Shown here: piece by piece, positions 42,622 to 51,994 of the stretch
Numbering within the stretch: position 1 is the stretch's first letter
How the letters are laid out: each line of letters begins with the position of its first letter
Source of the DNA: an uncultured Isosphaeraceae bacterium
GTDB taxonomy: Bacteria > Planctomycetota > Planctomycetia > Isosphaerales > Isosphaeraceae
Assembly: GCA_945957605.1 (NCBI GenBank)
Contig: CAMFLR010000018.1
Span: 1-64,000 of the forward strand
Length of the DNA stretch: 64,000 nt
Direction of reading: 5' to 3'
Program-made: the position numbers and the translations under genes
The notes under the pieces: model-generated
What the model saw: only the letters and a program-made list of their open reading frames with translations
The model's database searches: none
Told to the model about the DNA's origin: nothing

Positions 42622-44157
42622 TCATTTGTTCCCAAGAAGTTCCATCGCGCGGAGCACCCTCAAAGGGTGGTCGGTTTGAATCAGGTCGATGCCGTTCTTG
42701 AGTGCGGTTTGATACGCAGCAATTGACTCGTTGGCTCCAAGCGCATCGCTGAAAACTTTCACATTGGCCGCATGGCAGCGGTCAATGAGTGGTTTCGTCA
42801 GGATCGACCATTTCGTGTCGAACGCATACGGCTCAACTCGCGCTACGATCTCGTCAATCCGTTTGGGATCGCCCAGCGGCGGCATCCGGCGCAGCCGAGG
42901 TTCCACCTTCTTCAGCCGTTCCAGAAAATCCACACCGCCATAGACGACCGAGCGGTCGATCATGTCGTACTTCCGCAGAAGCTGCACAAGCACGTCGGGC
43001 GCGATGTCCTTGGCGTCGACATAAAGTTCGACGTGCCCGGTCGCCTTCGTCATGAATGCATCGGCTGTCGGCATCGGCGTGCCGACAAACGGTCGACCGA
43101 ACCAGCTTCCCGCATCGAGACCAGTTAGCTCGCTCGTCGTCCGGTCGCGCATCGGACCTTTGAGCGCGGTGGTACGATTGAGCGTGCCATCGTGCAAAAG
43201 GAACAGGCCGCCATCTTTCGCAGTGCGGACGTCGAACTCGACGAAATCAGCACCAAGGATGATGGCTTTTTCGAGAGCAGGCAACGTGTTCTCGGGAGCA
43301 TACCGCCCTGCCCCACGGTGAAACGCAATCTTCGCGGGCTTCTTGCCAATCGCCTTCAACGCCTGCCGCGCCAGAATCTCTTCGGCGCGATCGGTTTGCA
43401 GCCAGTCGACTCCTGCTGCAATCATTCGATCCCAAACCTCGGGCCGGTCGTCGGCATCGAGCACCTTCGCCTGAACCTTCACGCCCTTTGCGTGCCAAAA
43501 TTTGCAACGCTCGGGGGTAACGTCGGCGACGTTGAACTCAATCGCGGCTGGGCTGAGCTTCTCAATCGCCTCCGCATTCTCGTTTCGCCACTTAGGCATA
43601 AGTGCAAGCGACGATCCCGATGATTCGTTGCGAATCTTCTGCAACGTTTCGAGCGAATCAAAAACCACAACCTGCCGCTCGACACCGGCCTCGACAATTC
43701 CCTTCGCGAGCAGCGCAGGATCGATCTGCTTACAGTCGAGATAGAGATTGATTTTCCCCTTCGCCAGAGCAAGCGCCTGCTTGAGCGTGAGCACCGTCTG
43801 ACCGCCGAACCGTCTGGCGAACCACGAACCAGCGTCAAGCTTTTCAATCTCGGCGAGTGTGGTTTCCGCGACCAGCCCCTTGCCATTGGTCGTGCGGTCG
43901 AGCGTGGCGTCGTGCAGCAAGACGTGATGGCCGTCTTTGGTGAGTCGAACGTCGATTTCGACCCACTCAACGCCGTCAGCAATCGCCTGTTCGATCGCCG
44001 CCGATGTATTTTCAGGTGCCTGTTTTGCCAGGCCCCGATGCGCCATCACCTGAACCGGGCGCGGCGGGTTGATGGGCTGGAAGAAGGGGAAATCGGCGAG
44101 CACATTGCCGGCAAAAAAACTCGACATGAGAATGCAGAGGATCGGCAAACGACTCAT
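42622..44157 (-). CDS. Exported protein with two glycerophosphodiester phosphodiesterase domains
   Basis: 511 residues with a signal peptide (to about VLADF). Two complete GDPD domains follow in tandem: the first starts at AHRG (39-42) with PENTSAAIEQA, EIDV and LLHDATLDRTT; the second at FHRG (279-282) with PENTLPALEKA, EFDV and LLHDGTLNRTT. GDPDs hydrolyse glycerophosphodiesters to glycerol-3-phosphate and an alcohol, recovering phosphate or lipid head groups in the periplasm. Both active sites look intact, so this is a real duplication inside one chain. The ATG at 44157 fits the signal peptide. Confidence 0.88.
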   Translation of the reverse strand: MSRLPILCILMSSFFAGNVLADFPFFQPINPPRPVQVMAHRGLAKQAPENTSAAIEQAIADGVEWVEIDVRLTKDGHHVLLHDATLDRTTNGKGLVAETTLAEIEKLDAGSWFARRFGGQTVLTLKQALALAKGKINLYLDCKQIDPALLAKGIVEAGVERQVVVFDSLETLQKIRNESSGSSLALMPKWRNENAEAIEKLSPAAIEFNVADVTPERCKFWHAKGVKVQAKVLDADDRPEVWDRMIAAGVDWLQTDRAEEILARQALKAIGKKPAKIAFHRGAGRYAPENTLPALEKAIILGADFVEFDVRTAKDGGLFLLHDGTLNRTTALKGPMRDRTTSELTGLDAGSWFGRPFVGTPMPTADAFMTKATGHVELYVDAKDIAPDVLVQLLRKYDMIDRSVVYGGVDFLERLKKVEPRLRRMPPLGDPKRIDEIVARVEPYAFDTKWSILTKPLIDRCHAANVKVFSDALGANESIAAYQTALKNGIDLIQTDHPLRVLRAMELLGNK

Positions 44158-44572
44158 GTGGATGGCTCGAATGACGTTGAGTTGGAGCGCTGTTCTGCGC
44201 CCTGATGGTAGCACGCGCGAGTCAGCTCGGGCACCGATTTTTGCGAACGCGACACGAGACGAAAGACCGTTTGAAGTATCTGATGGATCGGTGTGTGCCG
44301 TATTAAGAAACCGCTCGATTTGTGAGATGAAAAGCCATCGACTCGATGTTCGGTTTTTCGAAGACGACGTCTCTTTTCCTCCTGTGATCAACCACAGGTA
44401 CACTTAATATCATGCCGGCACTTCGCCAATTTGAATCTTCGCAACGCCGGTTCTGGCGGTTCCCCGCGTGGTCGTATTGTGGCTGATACTGCGGGCGCTC
44501 TGTAAACTGAATTATTACTTCAATCTCAAGCAGACCCGACGCAGGGAGTCGTCTGTGCAGAACCGCGAACGA
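44158..44572. other. Gene-free stretch, 415 bases
   Basis: Separates the divergent GDPD and DUF1254 genes and should hold both promoters. No repeat, hairpin or coding frame of quality was recognised. Confidence 0.4.
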
Positions 44573-45973
44573 ATGAAAGCCGTGGAGTTGTTCTTAATCC
44601 TGGCGATGGTCTTGTCCTTCATCGCCTCCAGCGCGTTCGCCGGCGAGCCGGTCGGTGCGAAAGAGGTCGAGGACATTGCCGTCGAAGCTTATATTTACTT
44701 CTATCCGCTCGTGACGATGGACATCACACGGCGACAGGAGACCGGAGTCGAGGCCGGAAAGATGCCCGGTCGCGGACCGGCAAACTCCTTCGCGCACCTG
44801 CGTGCCTTTCCTGACGCGAACTACCGGGAGGTGGTGCGGCCGAACTTTGACACGCTTTACTCGGCCGCATGGCTCGACTTGACCGCCGGACCCGTCGTCG
44901 TCTCGGCGCCCGATACCGGGGGACGCTACTACCTCCTACCCATGCTCGACATGTGGTCCGACGTCTTCGCCGTTCCAGGGAAGCGGACGACTGGCACCAA
45001 GGCAGGGCGGTTCGCCGTTGTCCCGCCAGGTTGGCGTGGCGAACTCCCGCAGGACGCGGAGCGAATCGACGCCCCGACCCCGTACGTCTGGGTCATCGGC
45101 CGGACTCAGACCAATGGCCCCAGCGACTACGAAGCGGTGCACAATATTCAGGACGGCTTCACCATCACCCCCTCTGCCCTGCAGAGTCCGAAGCCGCAGA
45201 CGATCGCAAACGACGCGATTCCACCCTTGGACCTGAAAACACCGCCGTTGCAGCAGGTCAATGGGATGTCGGCCACGGCGTACTTCCGCTACGCGGCCGA
45301 ACTGATGAAGATGCACCCGCCACACATCACCGACCAGCCCATTGTCGCCCGGATGCGGCGGATCGGCATCAAGGTCGGCGAGAGCTTTGAACCGGAACGG
45401 CTCGACCTCGCTGTCCGCCAGGCGTTAGACAATGCCCCCGCCGCCGCTCTCGCACGGATGAAAACCAAGCTCCCGACGCTGGCCCGCGTCGTCAACGGCT
45501 GGCAGATGAACACCGATACAATGGGGGTGTATGGCAACTTCTACCTGAAGCGTGCCCTCGTCGCGATGGTCGGCCTCGGGGCGAATCTACCCGAAGACGC
45601 CATCTATCCGCTCTCCGTCGCCGATGCCGCCGGTCGGCCGATTACCGGTGAAAGCAAGTACGTCCTCCACTTTCCAAAGGAAGCACTGCCGCCGGTCGAT
45701 GCCTTCTGGTCGATCACGATGTACGACGCCGAGGGTTTCCAGGCCGCCAACCGCATCAATCGCTTCGCCATCGGCGACCGCGACAAGCTGACGTACAACG
45801 CCGACGGATCGCTCGACCTGTACATTCAGCACGCTGACCCCGGGTCCGACAAAAGCGCGAACTGGCTGCCGGCGCCGCTTGGCCCGTTGGGCGTGACCAT
45901 GCGACTTTATGGGCCGAAACCGCAAGCAATCGACGGTCGATGGAATCCACCGGCTTTGAAGCGGGTGGATTGA
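44573..45973 (+). CDS. Secreted DUF1254/DUF1214 protein
   Basis: 466 residues with a signal peptide (MKAVELFLILAMVLSFIASS...AFAG). The DUF1254 region (about 35-165) has AVEAYIYFYPLVTMDITRRQ and NFDTLYSAAWLDL; the DUF1214 region (about 350-455) has KYVLHFPKEALPPVDAFWSI, NRFAIGDRD and NWLPAPLGP. The pair is widespread in exported bacterial proteins but its biochemical role is not settled. The length and arrangement are typical. Confidence 0.85.
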   Translation: MKAVELFLILAMVLSFIASSAFAGEPVGAKEVEDIAVEAYIYFYPLVTMDITRRQETGVEAGKMPGRGPANSFAHLRAFPDANYREVVRPNFDTLYSAAWLDLTAGPVVVSAPDTGGRYYLLPMLDMWSDVFAVPGKRTTGTKAGRFAVVPPGWRGELPQDAERIDAPTPYVWVIGRTQTNGPSDYEAVHNIQDGFTITPSALQSPKPQTIANDAIPPLDLKTPPLQQVNGMSATAYFRYAAELMKMHPPHITDQPIVARMRRIGIKVGESFEPERLDLAVRQALDNAPAAALARMKTKLPTLARVVNGWQMNTDTMGVYGNFYLKRALVAMVGLGANLPEDAIYPLSVADAAGRPITGESKYVLHFPKEALPPVDAFWSITMYDAEGFQAANRINRFAIGDRDKLTYNADGSLDLYIQHADPGSDKSANWLPAPLGPLGVTMRLYGPKPQAIDGRWNPPALKRVD

Positions 45974-46087
45974 CCGCTGTCCGAGCCGCTCTTGGATTGT
46001 CAGAACCCCAACAGCAAAGTAATGCTTTTGGTGCGGTTTCGATTGGCATTAAGCCGCGAAGCATCCCGACCCTCGACGGATTTTACG

Positions 46088-46522
46088 ATGGCAGTGAACA
46101 TTTTCGACGACCACGGTGTCCGCTTCGAGTACCCCGCCGAGTGGGAAATCGACGAGTCCGACGACGGTACGCGCAACTCGGTGACCGTGCAGTCGCCCGA
46201 TGGACCGGCGTTCTCGCTCGTCACCGTCGATAGCGATCGTCCCAGTCCCAAGGACCTCGTGAACGAAGCGCTCTCTGCCCTGAAAGATGATTACCCCACG
46301 CTCGAAGCATCAAGCTCCGACGAGGTGATCGATGGTCACGCCACGGTTGGGTTCGACATCGAATTCTTCACGCTCGACATGCTCAACTCGTGCGCAATTC
46401 GCTGTTTTCGCACGCCAAGGCGGACTGTGTTTGTGATGTCGCAATGGTCCGGCGCCGATCGCGAAGATTCCGAAGATTCACTTCGCGCCATTCGGAGCTC
46501 CCTCGAAGAGACGGATTCGTAA
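46088..46522 (+). CDS. Small cytoplasmic protein of unknown function
   Basis: 144 residues, no signal peptide. The fold hinted at by VRFEYPAEWEIDES, FSLVTVDSDRPSP, GHATVGFDIEFFTLDMLNSC and RRTVFVMSQWSGADRE looks like the PsbP/DUF1795-type alpha-beta sandwich, which includes small proteins near secretion systems, but this is weak. It lies 19 bases before the methyltransferase gene and is probably co-transcribed with it. Confidence 0.65.
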   Translation: MAVNIFDDHGVRFEYPAEWEIDESDDGTRNSVTVQSPDGPAFSLVTVDSDRPSPKDLVNEALSALKDDYPTLEASSSDEVIDGHATVGFDIEFFTLDMLNSCAIRCFRTPRRTVFVMSQWSGADREDSEDSLRAIRSSLEETDS

Positions 46523-46541
46523 ATCATGAGGTGATAAATCC

Positions 46542-47291
46542 ATGAGCGCACCGAGCGACTGGTGGCGAACGTTCTTTTCGGGCCCCACGGTTGAGTGGTG
46601 GCTGCGCGCCGTGCCGGAAGACTTCACCAAGGCCGAGGCGCTGTTCGTCGAATCGGCGCTCGATCTCAGGCCAGGCGCCAAGGTGCTCGACGTCCCCTGC
46701 GGGGGAGGTCGTCATGCCCTGGCGCTCGCCGCGCGTGGTCACAAGTTGACGGCCGTCGATATTTCCGAGGAATTTCTCGTCGTCGCCCAGACGCTTTGTT
46801 ACGAGCGTGAGTTGAAGATCGACTGGCGCGAAGGCGACATGCGCGACCTTCCCTGGAACGGCGAATTCGACGGTGCGTATTGCATGGGCAATAGCTTCGG
46901 CTATTTGCTCGACGACGAAAATGCCGCGTTCTTGCAAGCAGTTTCCCGCACACTTCGACCCGGCGCCCGATTTGTGCTAGATACGGGATACATCGCGGAG
47001 TGCCTGTTTCCCACGTTGCAAGAACGCGCCTGGTATCCCGACGGCGAGAATCACGTACTCGCCTCGCGACGTTACGAGCCCGTCGACGCGCGACTGCACG
47101 TCGCCTACACATTTGTTAGTAAGACAAGGCAATCGACCAGCGTGATGTCTGCACGCATTTATACGTGCCACGAAGTGGTTGAGTTGCTGAAAGATGCAGG
47201 CTTTGGTGCGATAGAGTTGCTCGGCTCAATTTCACGCGAGCCATTTCGCCTTGGCTCACAGCGATTGCTGATCGTCGCAACGAAATCCTGA
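46542..47291 (+). CDS. Class I SAM-dependent methyltransferase
   Basis: 249 residues. Motif I VLDVPCGGGRHALALAARG (48-66) binds S-adenosylmethionine; AVDIS (71-75) carries the acidic residue for the ribose; EGDMRDLPWNGEFD and YCMGNSFGYL follow as motifs II and III. The N-terminal WWRTFFSGPTVEWW is shared by a small subfamily of planctomycete and actinobacterial methyltransferases. The target molecule is unknown. Confidence 0.85.
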   Translation: MSAPSDWWRTFFSGPTVEWWLRAVPEDFTKAEALFVESALDLRPGAKVLDVPCGGGRHALALAARGHKLTAVDISEEFLVVAQTLCYERELKIDWREGDMRDLPWNGEFDGAYCMGNSFGYLLDDENAAFLQAVSRTLRPGARFVLDTGYIAECLFPTLQERAWYPDGENHVLASRRYEPVDARLHVAYTFVSKTRQSTSVMSARIYTCHEVVELLKDAGFGAIELLGSISREPFRLGSQRLLIVATKS

Positions 47292-47371
47292 TTCGGCAAC
47301 AACGAGCGACCGAGATTTCAGGGCCAATCGAGTCCCCGCCAGAGTCTTTTTTACCCGCAGTTCGGAAGAGA

Positions 47372-47640
47372 TTTTGAACAGAAGGTAACAAAGGAAACGA
47401 AGTGGGGAAAACGGTAGAAATTCAGCAGAAATCAGTGACCAACCGAACTGACGAGTTATGGGACTTTTATCCAAACCTTCGTTGCCTTCGTTACCTTCTG
47501 TTCAGAACGAATTTTTGAACAGAAGGTAGCAAAGGAAGCGAAGTAGGACAGACGCAAGAATTCGGCAAAAATCAGCGGCCTACCGAACTTGTTAGCCATG
47601 AGATTCTTATCCAATCCTTCGCTAACTTCTGTTCAAAAAA
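47372..47640. repeat. Two tandem long-hairpin repeats, family D
   Basis: Units at 47372-47505 and 47512-47640 each open TTTGAACAGAAGGTA(A/G)C and close with the inverse (ACCTTCTGTTCA; AACTTCTGTTCAAAA). Between the arms, CAAAGGAA(A/G)CGAAG pairs with CTTCGTTGCCTTCG or CCTTCGCT. The centres share ATTC(A/G)GCA(G/A)AAATCAG and ACCGAACT. They fill most of the 406-base gap 47292-47697 between convergent genes. Confidence 0.85.
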
Positions 47641-47697
47641 TCTGGAAGAAGTGCTAGCAAACGTGCAGGACAACGGGCAGAAGGCTTGCGAATAGAC

Positions 47698-48630
47698 TTA
47701 TTTGATTTGTAAGGCTGCCAGTGCGGGAACGTTGTCGAGAAATGCGCCGACGCGTGCGATCAGCTCAGCGCCGCCGACATCCAGCACCTTGCTGTGCCGC
47801 GCTCCTTCGACTTCGATGTGCTCGACCGATCCACTGATCGCGTGTCCCAGCGCCACCGTTTCCTCGTGCGAAATAAGTGCGTCGTGCGTGCCTCGAAGAA
47901 TCAGCGTAGGGACATTCACCTGTGGCGCGGCGTCGATCGGTCGCGGACGATGGAGCGAAACTCCCGCCAGTCGGCGAGCATGTCGTAGCACCAGCACCGC
48001 GAAGAAGCGCGACGCGGGGATTCGATAGCGGCGTAAGAGCGTAATGGCCGTTTTGTGGAGATCGTTGTAAGGAGCTTCGAGCACCAATGCTTTAATGCGA
48101 TCGTCCTCACTCGCAGCCCGCAATGCAATGCCTGCTCCCATCGACCGGCCCCAAACCGCGAGCATCATTCCAGGGCCAACCTCGGTCGACACTTTATCAA
48201 TCCAGGCACGCAAATCGGCCACTTCTCGACCACCGAACGATGCGAGCGCACCGCCGCTCTCGCCGTAGCCGCGGGCGTCGAGCACTGCCACGTTCCATCC
48301 GCGTTCATAAATGCCGTCGGCGCGGGCGCGCATCGTTTGCCGTTGCTCGGCCAGGCCGTGAAGCAAAAGCAGCGTGCGGCCGTTGGCCTCGGGATGACCG
48401 TGCCAGGTGCCGGCGAGCACGGTTCCGTCTCCTGCGGTTGCGCGGATGGGAACGCCGGGATAGGGATCTTCGCCGGGATGTTTGATTGCGCGTCCAGGCG
48501 ATACGAGAATCCACGCGCCGAATTCGATGATCGCCAGGCTGATCGCCCAGACCAGGCCCAGCACGATTCCCGCGATTGAAACGATCGCCGGATAATTGGT
48601 CAGGAATTCGACGATTTGCGGCAAATTCAT
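47698..48630 (-). CDS. Membrane-anchored alpha/beta hydrolase
   Basis: 310 residues. A membrane helix (about 17-40, SIAGIVLGLVWAISLAIIEF) precedes a serine hydrolase fold with nucleophile S163 in WGRSMGAG, the acid in GTHDALIS near 250 and the histidine in GARHSK near 281. The LLLHGL oxyanion segment is present. Substrate unknown. The start overlaps the comEC stop by four bases, so it is translationally coupled to comEC. Confidence 0.82.
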   Translation of the reverse strand: MNLPQIVEFLTNYPAIVSIAGIVLGLVWAISLAIIEFGAWILVSPGRAIKHPGEDPYPGVPIRATAGDGTVLAGTWHGHPEANGRTLLLLHGLAEQRQTMRARADGIYERGWNVAVLDARGYGESGGALASFGGREVADLRAWIDKVSTEVGPGMMLAVWGRSMGAGIALRAASEDDRIKALVLEAPYNDLHKTAITLLRRYRIPASRFFAVLVLRHARRLAGVSLHRPRPIDAAPQVNVPTLILRGTHDALISHEETVALGHAISGSVEHIEVEGARHSKVLDVGGAELIARVGAFLDNVPALAALQIK

Positions 48631-51164
48631 GGTCCGTCGGGCAACTCGGTGTCGGAGAGATTGGGGTCGAGAAAGGGAGTCGCTTCGATTCCGGCGACAG
48701 ACCAGCGTAGCCGGATTGCGCCATTTTTCCAGGTGCGAAAGACCGGCGTGTCTTCCTTTTCGAGCATTTCAAGCGCATCGCGCGTACCGTCGGTCGGCTT
48801 CCGCTGGCTCGAAACCACCGTCTTCGCCAGCGCCCAAACATACAGGCTCGAAGGATTCGAAGCGCGTCCCCCGTGGTGCGGCGAAAGGAACACGTCGATC
48901 GGCAATTGCGGCTGCTCGATAAGACTCGTCAGGCCGCTCGCTTCGAGATCGCCCGTAAGCACCAGATGCCGCCCGCGCGCTTCGATATCGAGCACCAGAC
49001 TTCGCGCATTATCGGTTGTGTTTTTTGGAAAATCGCTGGGCGGGTGAAGAACCGTGATATGAACATCAGAACCAAGCGTCCAACGATCGGATTCAACCGC
49101 TTTGCGGATCGGAATCCGCGCGTGTGCGATCGCCCGCAACAACTTCTCGGCATCGGGATTTTGTGCACCAACGAAGTTGGGCGTAACGACAATCTCGCCG
49201 ATGGAGAAGCGATCGAGCAAATCAGGCAGGCCGTTGTAGTGATCAGAATCAGCGTGGCTCAGGACAACGGTGTCGATCCGCGAAATCCCCAGATCCCAAA
49301 GCGCGGGGGCAATAATGCGGCGCCCGACGCGCGGGTCGCCCATCCTCCCGCAGTCGTAAAGCAAGACGTGACCGTTCGTCGACTGCACGACGACCGCCAG
49401 GCCGTGTCCCACGGAAAGAACCTCGGCGTGCGGCGCATCGATGCGATGAGGAAACCACGGCCGCACAAGCATGATCATCGCGCAAACGATGACCGCGCCC
49501 CACGATCCTCGCCGGAGCCAGCGTGGCCAGGGGTTGAGCGTGAACACCGCCGCAACCGCGAGTACCAGGTAGAACGTGCAGACCAGAGGTAAGCCCGGGC
49601 CGGGCCCAAACGCGTAGGCCCATTTCTGCTTCGCGCCCCACATGACGAAGGCGTCGGTCAGGCTCAGCAGCCAGCGGCATTCGATCGCGGTCGCCAGGCT
49701 GAGAGGTGGCCAAATCGCCGCTAGGATGAGCGTGAGCCCCGCAAGCAACATCGCCATACTCGTGATCGGCACGAGCGGCAGATTGAGCAACACGCTGACT
49801 GGCGAACTCAGGTGGAACTGGTGCGAGACCAGCGGCAGAGCAACCGCCCAAACGACGATTGAGAGAACGATGCTCGTTCGCAAGTTATTGAGGAGCGCTC
49901 CAACCTTGCGCCGCCAAGGCGATTGGAACGCGCGTTCGACCTCATCGAGTTGACTCGTTCGCCAGCGCAAAGCCCGATCGACAATCGGCACGATCCAGAC
50001 GATTGCCGCCACTGCCAGGAACGAAAGCTGGCAACCGGCGTCGAACAGGTGCGCGGGATTGAGCGCCAGCGTCACCACAACCGCGACGGCAAGCTGGTTT
50101 GCGAACCTGTGCCGGCGATCGAGCAATCCAGCGACGCAGACCACGAGCGTCATCGCCAGCGATCGCACGACTGACGGAGCAAGCCCAACCAGCACCGCAT
50201 AGGCAATCGAACAGATGATTACAGTCATCATCGTTCTGCGACGGCCAACGCCTAAGAATCGGCAAACGCCCCACAACAACCACGCCAGCACTTGCATGTG
50301 CAGGCCAGAAATCGCGAGCAAGTGCGTGGTGCCGGTGCGGGCGAAGGCGTCGTTCAGCTCGGGGTCGACCATTTCGCGACGTCCCAGCAACAACGCAGCA
50401 GCCAGCGGTGCGACGTTTTGATTCAAGCTCGCCACCAGCCGCCGATAGCTCCATTCGCGCATCTGGCCGAGTGCGTACGTCCAGCGCCAGGTTTGGCCGT
50501 CGAGGTCGCTCCAGATGCCTGATTCAGATCCGGCCACCATTCGCAAGCGAACACCATCGGCCCGCCACCAGGCGCGGGTGTCGCGTTCGCCGGGATTGTG
50601 CGGCCCGTCGATCGGACTGATCGCCCCGGCGATTTGCACCGGCCGTCCCGGTTTGAGATCGGTGCGATCGCCGCCGATCCAAACGGCCACGCGACCGCTC
50701 GACGCGCTCCAGGTCTGGCCGTCGCTTAGCCCGGTTACCGCCAGAATGGTCCGCGTCGATCCGTCAGAATCGGGGCGTTCGGGGTCGGGGCGATAGATTG
50801 GCGTGTCGACGATCACCCCTTTGATCCACGCGGGCGACCCGGCGTCGCGCGGGCCGAAGCGTCGGGAAATGTCGTCAGCCGGGCGGTCAAACCAGCGCGC
50901 GTGGTGCCAGGCCCCGCCGATTCCGCACCATGCCACGAGGATGGCGAAAAGTAGCCTTCTGAGCAAAGCGTACTCGACCGCCGCCAGTACGATTGCGACT
51001 GCGGTAATGCCAATCCAAACAGTGGTTGCGCCGTTCCAGAAGAAGCGGTCGATGACGACTCCGGCCGACATCGCCACGGCGGCCGGCATCATTGGCGCGA
51101 TTTCGAGCACTCGTTTGCGGCGCTCGGGCGGCAGCATCGATCCGCCCACTGTAGAAACGCTCAT
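48627..51164 (-). CDS. comEC: ComEC/Rec2 DNA-uptake channel protein
   Basis: 845 residues. The N-terminal part (about 20-260) includes the OB-like DUF4131 region; the competence core (about 260-510) has LAISGLHMQVLAWLLW and many membrane helices; the C-terminal metallo-beta-lactamase domain (about 570-830) has LSVGHGLAVVV, LLYDCG, SHADSDHYNG and SPHHGG, all typical nuclease-fold metal ligands. ComEC passes single-stranded DNA through the inner membrane during natural transformation. All three parts are intact. No other competence gene is nearby; planctomycetes often carry comEC alone. Confidence 0.9.
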   Translation of the reverse strand: MSVSTVGGSMLPPERRKRVLEIAPMMPAAVAMSAGVVIDRFFWNGATTVWIGITAVAIVLAAVEYALLRRLLFAILVAWCGIGGAWHHARWFDRPADDISRRFGPRDAGSPAWIKGVIVDTPIYRPDPERPDSDGSTRTILAVTGLSDGQTWSASSGRVAVWIGGDRTDLKPGRPVQIAGAISPIDGPHNPGERDTRAWWRADGVRLRMVAGSESGIWSDLDGQTWRWTYALGQMREWSYRRLVASLNQNVAPLAAALLLGRREMVDPELNDAFARTGTTHLLAISGLHMQVLAWLLWGVCRFLGVGRRRTMMTVIICSIAYAVLVGLAPSVVRSLAMTLVVCVAGLLDRRHRFANQLAVAVVVTLALNPAHLFDAGCQLSFLAVAAIVWIVPIVDRALRWRTSQLDEVERAFQSPWRRKVGALLNNLRTSIVLSIVVWAVALPLVSHQFHLSSPVSVLLNLPLVPITSMAMLLAGLTLILAAIWPPLSLATAIECRWLLSLTDAFVMWGAKQKWAYAFGPGPGLPLVCTFYLVLAVAAVFTLNPWPRWLRRGSWGAVIVCAMIMLVRPWFPHRIDAPHAEVLSVGHGLAVVVQSTNGHVLLYDCGRMGDPRVGRRIIAPALWDLGISRIDTVVLSHADSDHYNGLPDLLDRFSIGEIVVTPNFVGAQNPDAEKLLRAIAHARIPIRKAVESDRWTLGSDVHITVLHPPSDFPKNTTDNARSLVLDIEARGRHLVLTGDLEASGLTSLIEQPQLPIDVFLSPHHGGRASNPSSLYVWALAKTVVSSQRKPTDGTRDALEMLEKEDTPVFRTWKNGAIRLRWSVAGIEATPFLDPNLSDTELPDGP

Positions 51165-51291
51165 CGCCGCGCAGTCCTGGCCCGTTCGGCGCGTGCAAGA
51201 ATCACACGCAGTTCAATCACCGCTTGACGCCCCGAAATCCGATTCAATAATAGAAGATCATACCTCAGGGCATCGGTCGAGGGATTTGCGG

Positions 51292-51807
51292 ATGCAGCGC
51301 GGCTTGCGGAAACACTCACGAGGCAGGTTCCTCGGCATCAGCTTGCTGATCCTGAGCCTGTTCCACGTGCCGCTGCCGCAGCTCGATTTCCACAACGTCC
51401 GCCATCACGATGCTCCCGGCGAACTCTGCGAATATCACGACCATCTCCTCCGCTGGCATGCCCAGGCGGGTGATGCAAAAGACGTCGCAACCCTGCACTG
51501 GCACTGGGTTTACCCCTCGTCGGATCCGCTCGATCTCAGCGGCCCAGGCGATGGCCCCGCCCTTCACGCTCACATCGGCAACTGGGATGCTCCTGGCTTC
51601 CAGCCGAGCCAACCCGAGCTGAATCAGGCCAGTTCTCGCACGCTCGACCTGGATTTGAACGACCAGGTGCCAGCGCTGTTTGCGACGCTCGATCTCAACC
51701 TCGATCACACGATTGCGCAGCCTCGGCCAAACGCGGTCCGAGCTTTCTGCGCCACCTTTGCGCCCCACGCAAGCCTGCCTTGCCTCGTCCAACGCTGGAC
51801 GTGCTAA
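51292..51807 (+). CDS. Small His-rich protein at the head of a metal-efflux cluster
   Basis: 171 residues. A hydrophobic start (RFLGISLLILSLFHVPLP) suggests export. It is followed by a histidine cluster: DFHNVRHHDAPGELCEYHDH, LLRWH, ATLHWHW and ALHAHIGNWD. Around 16 histidines with Cys/Asp/Glu make metal binding plausible. The C-terminal half is Asp/Asn/Leu-rich. It precedes the CzcB-type adaptor by 187 bases on the same strand and may deliver metal to, or sense it for, the pump. The family is not one I can name. Confidence 0.65.
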   Translation: MQRGLRKHSRGRFLGISLLILSLFHVPLPQLDFHNVRHHDAPGELCEYHDHLLRWHAQAGDAKDVATLHWHWVYPSSDPLDLSGPGDGPALHAHIGNWDAPGFQPSQPELNQASSRTLDLDLNDQVPALFATLDLNLDHTIAQPRPNAVRAFCATFAPHASLPCLVQRWTC

Positions 51808-51994
51808 ACATCCCTCCTCGTCTCTGAACCTCGTTCACCGAACGCGGGTGCGTCTGCGCATCTCGTTCCGGCGCAACATCTTTCACTCCCGCATCATTCA
51901 TTCGCTCGCGCTCATTGATCGATTTCGTCGCGTTGGTTCGCCGCTTCATGTCCCGACATTGAGCGGTGCGGCGGAGTCGAGGAGGATTCCTTCA

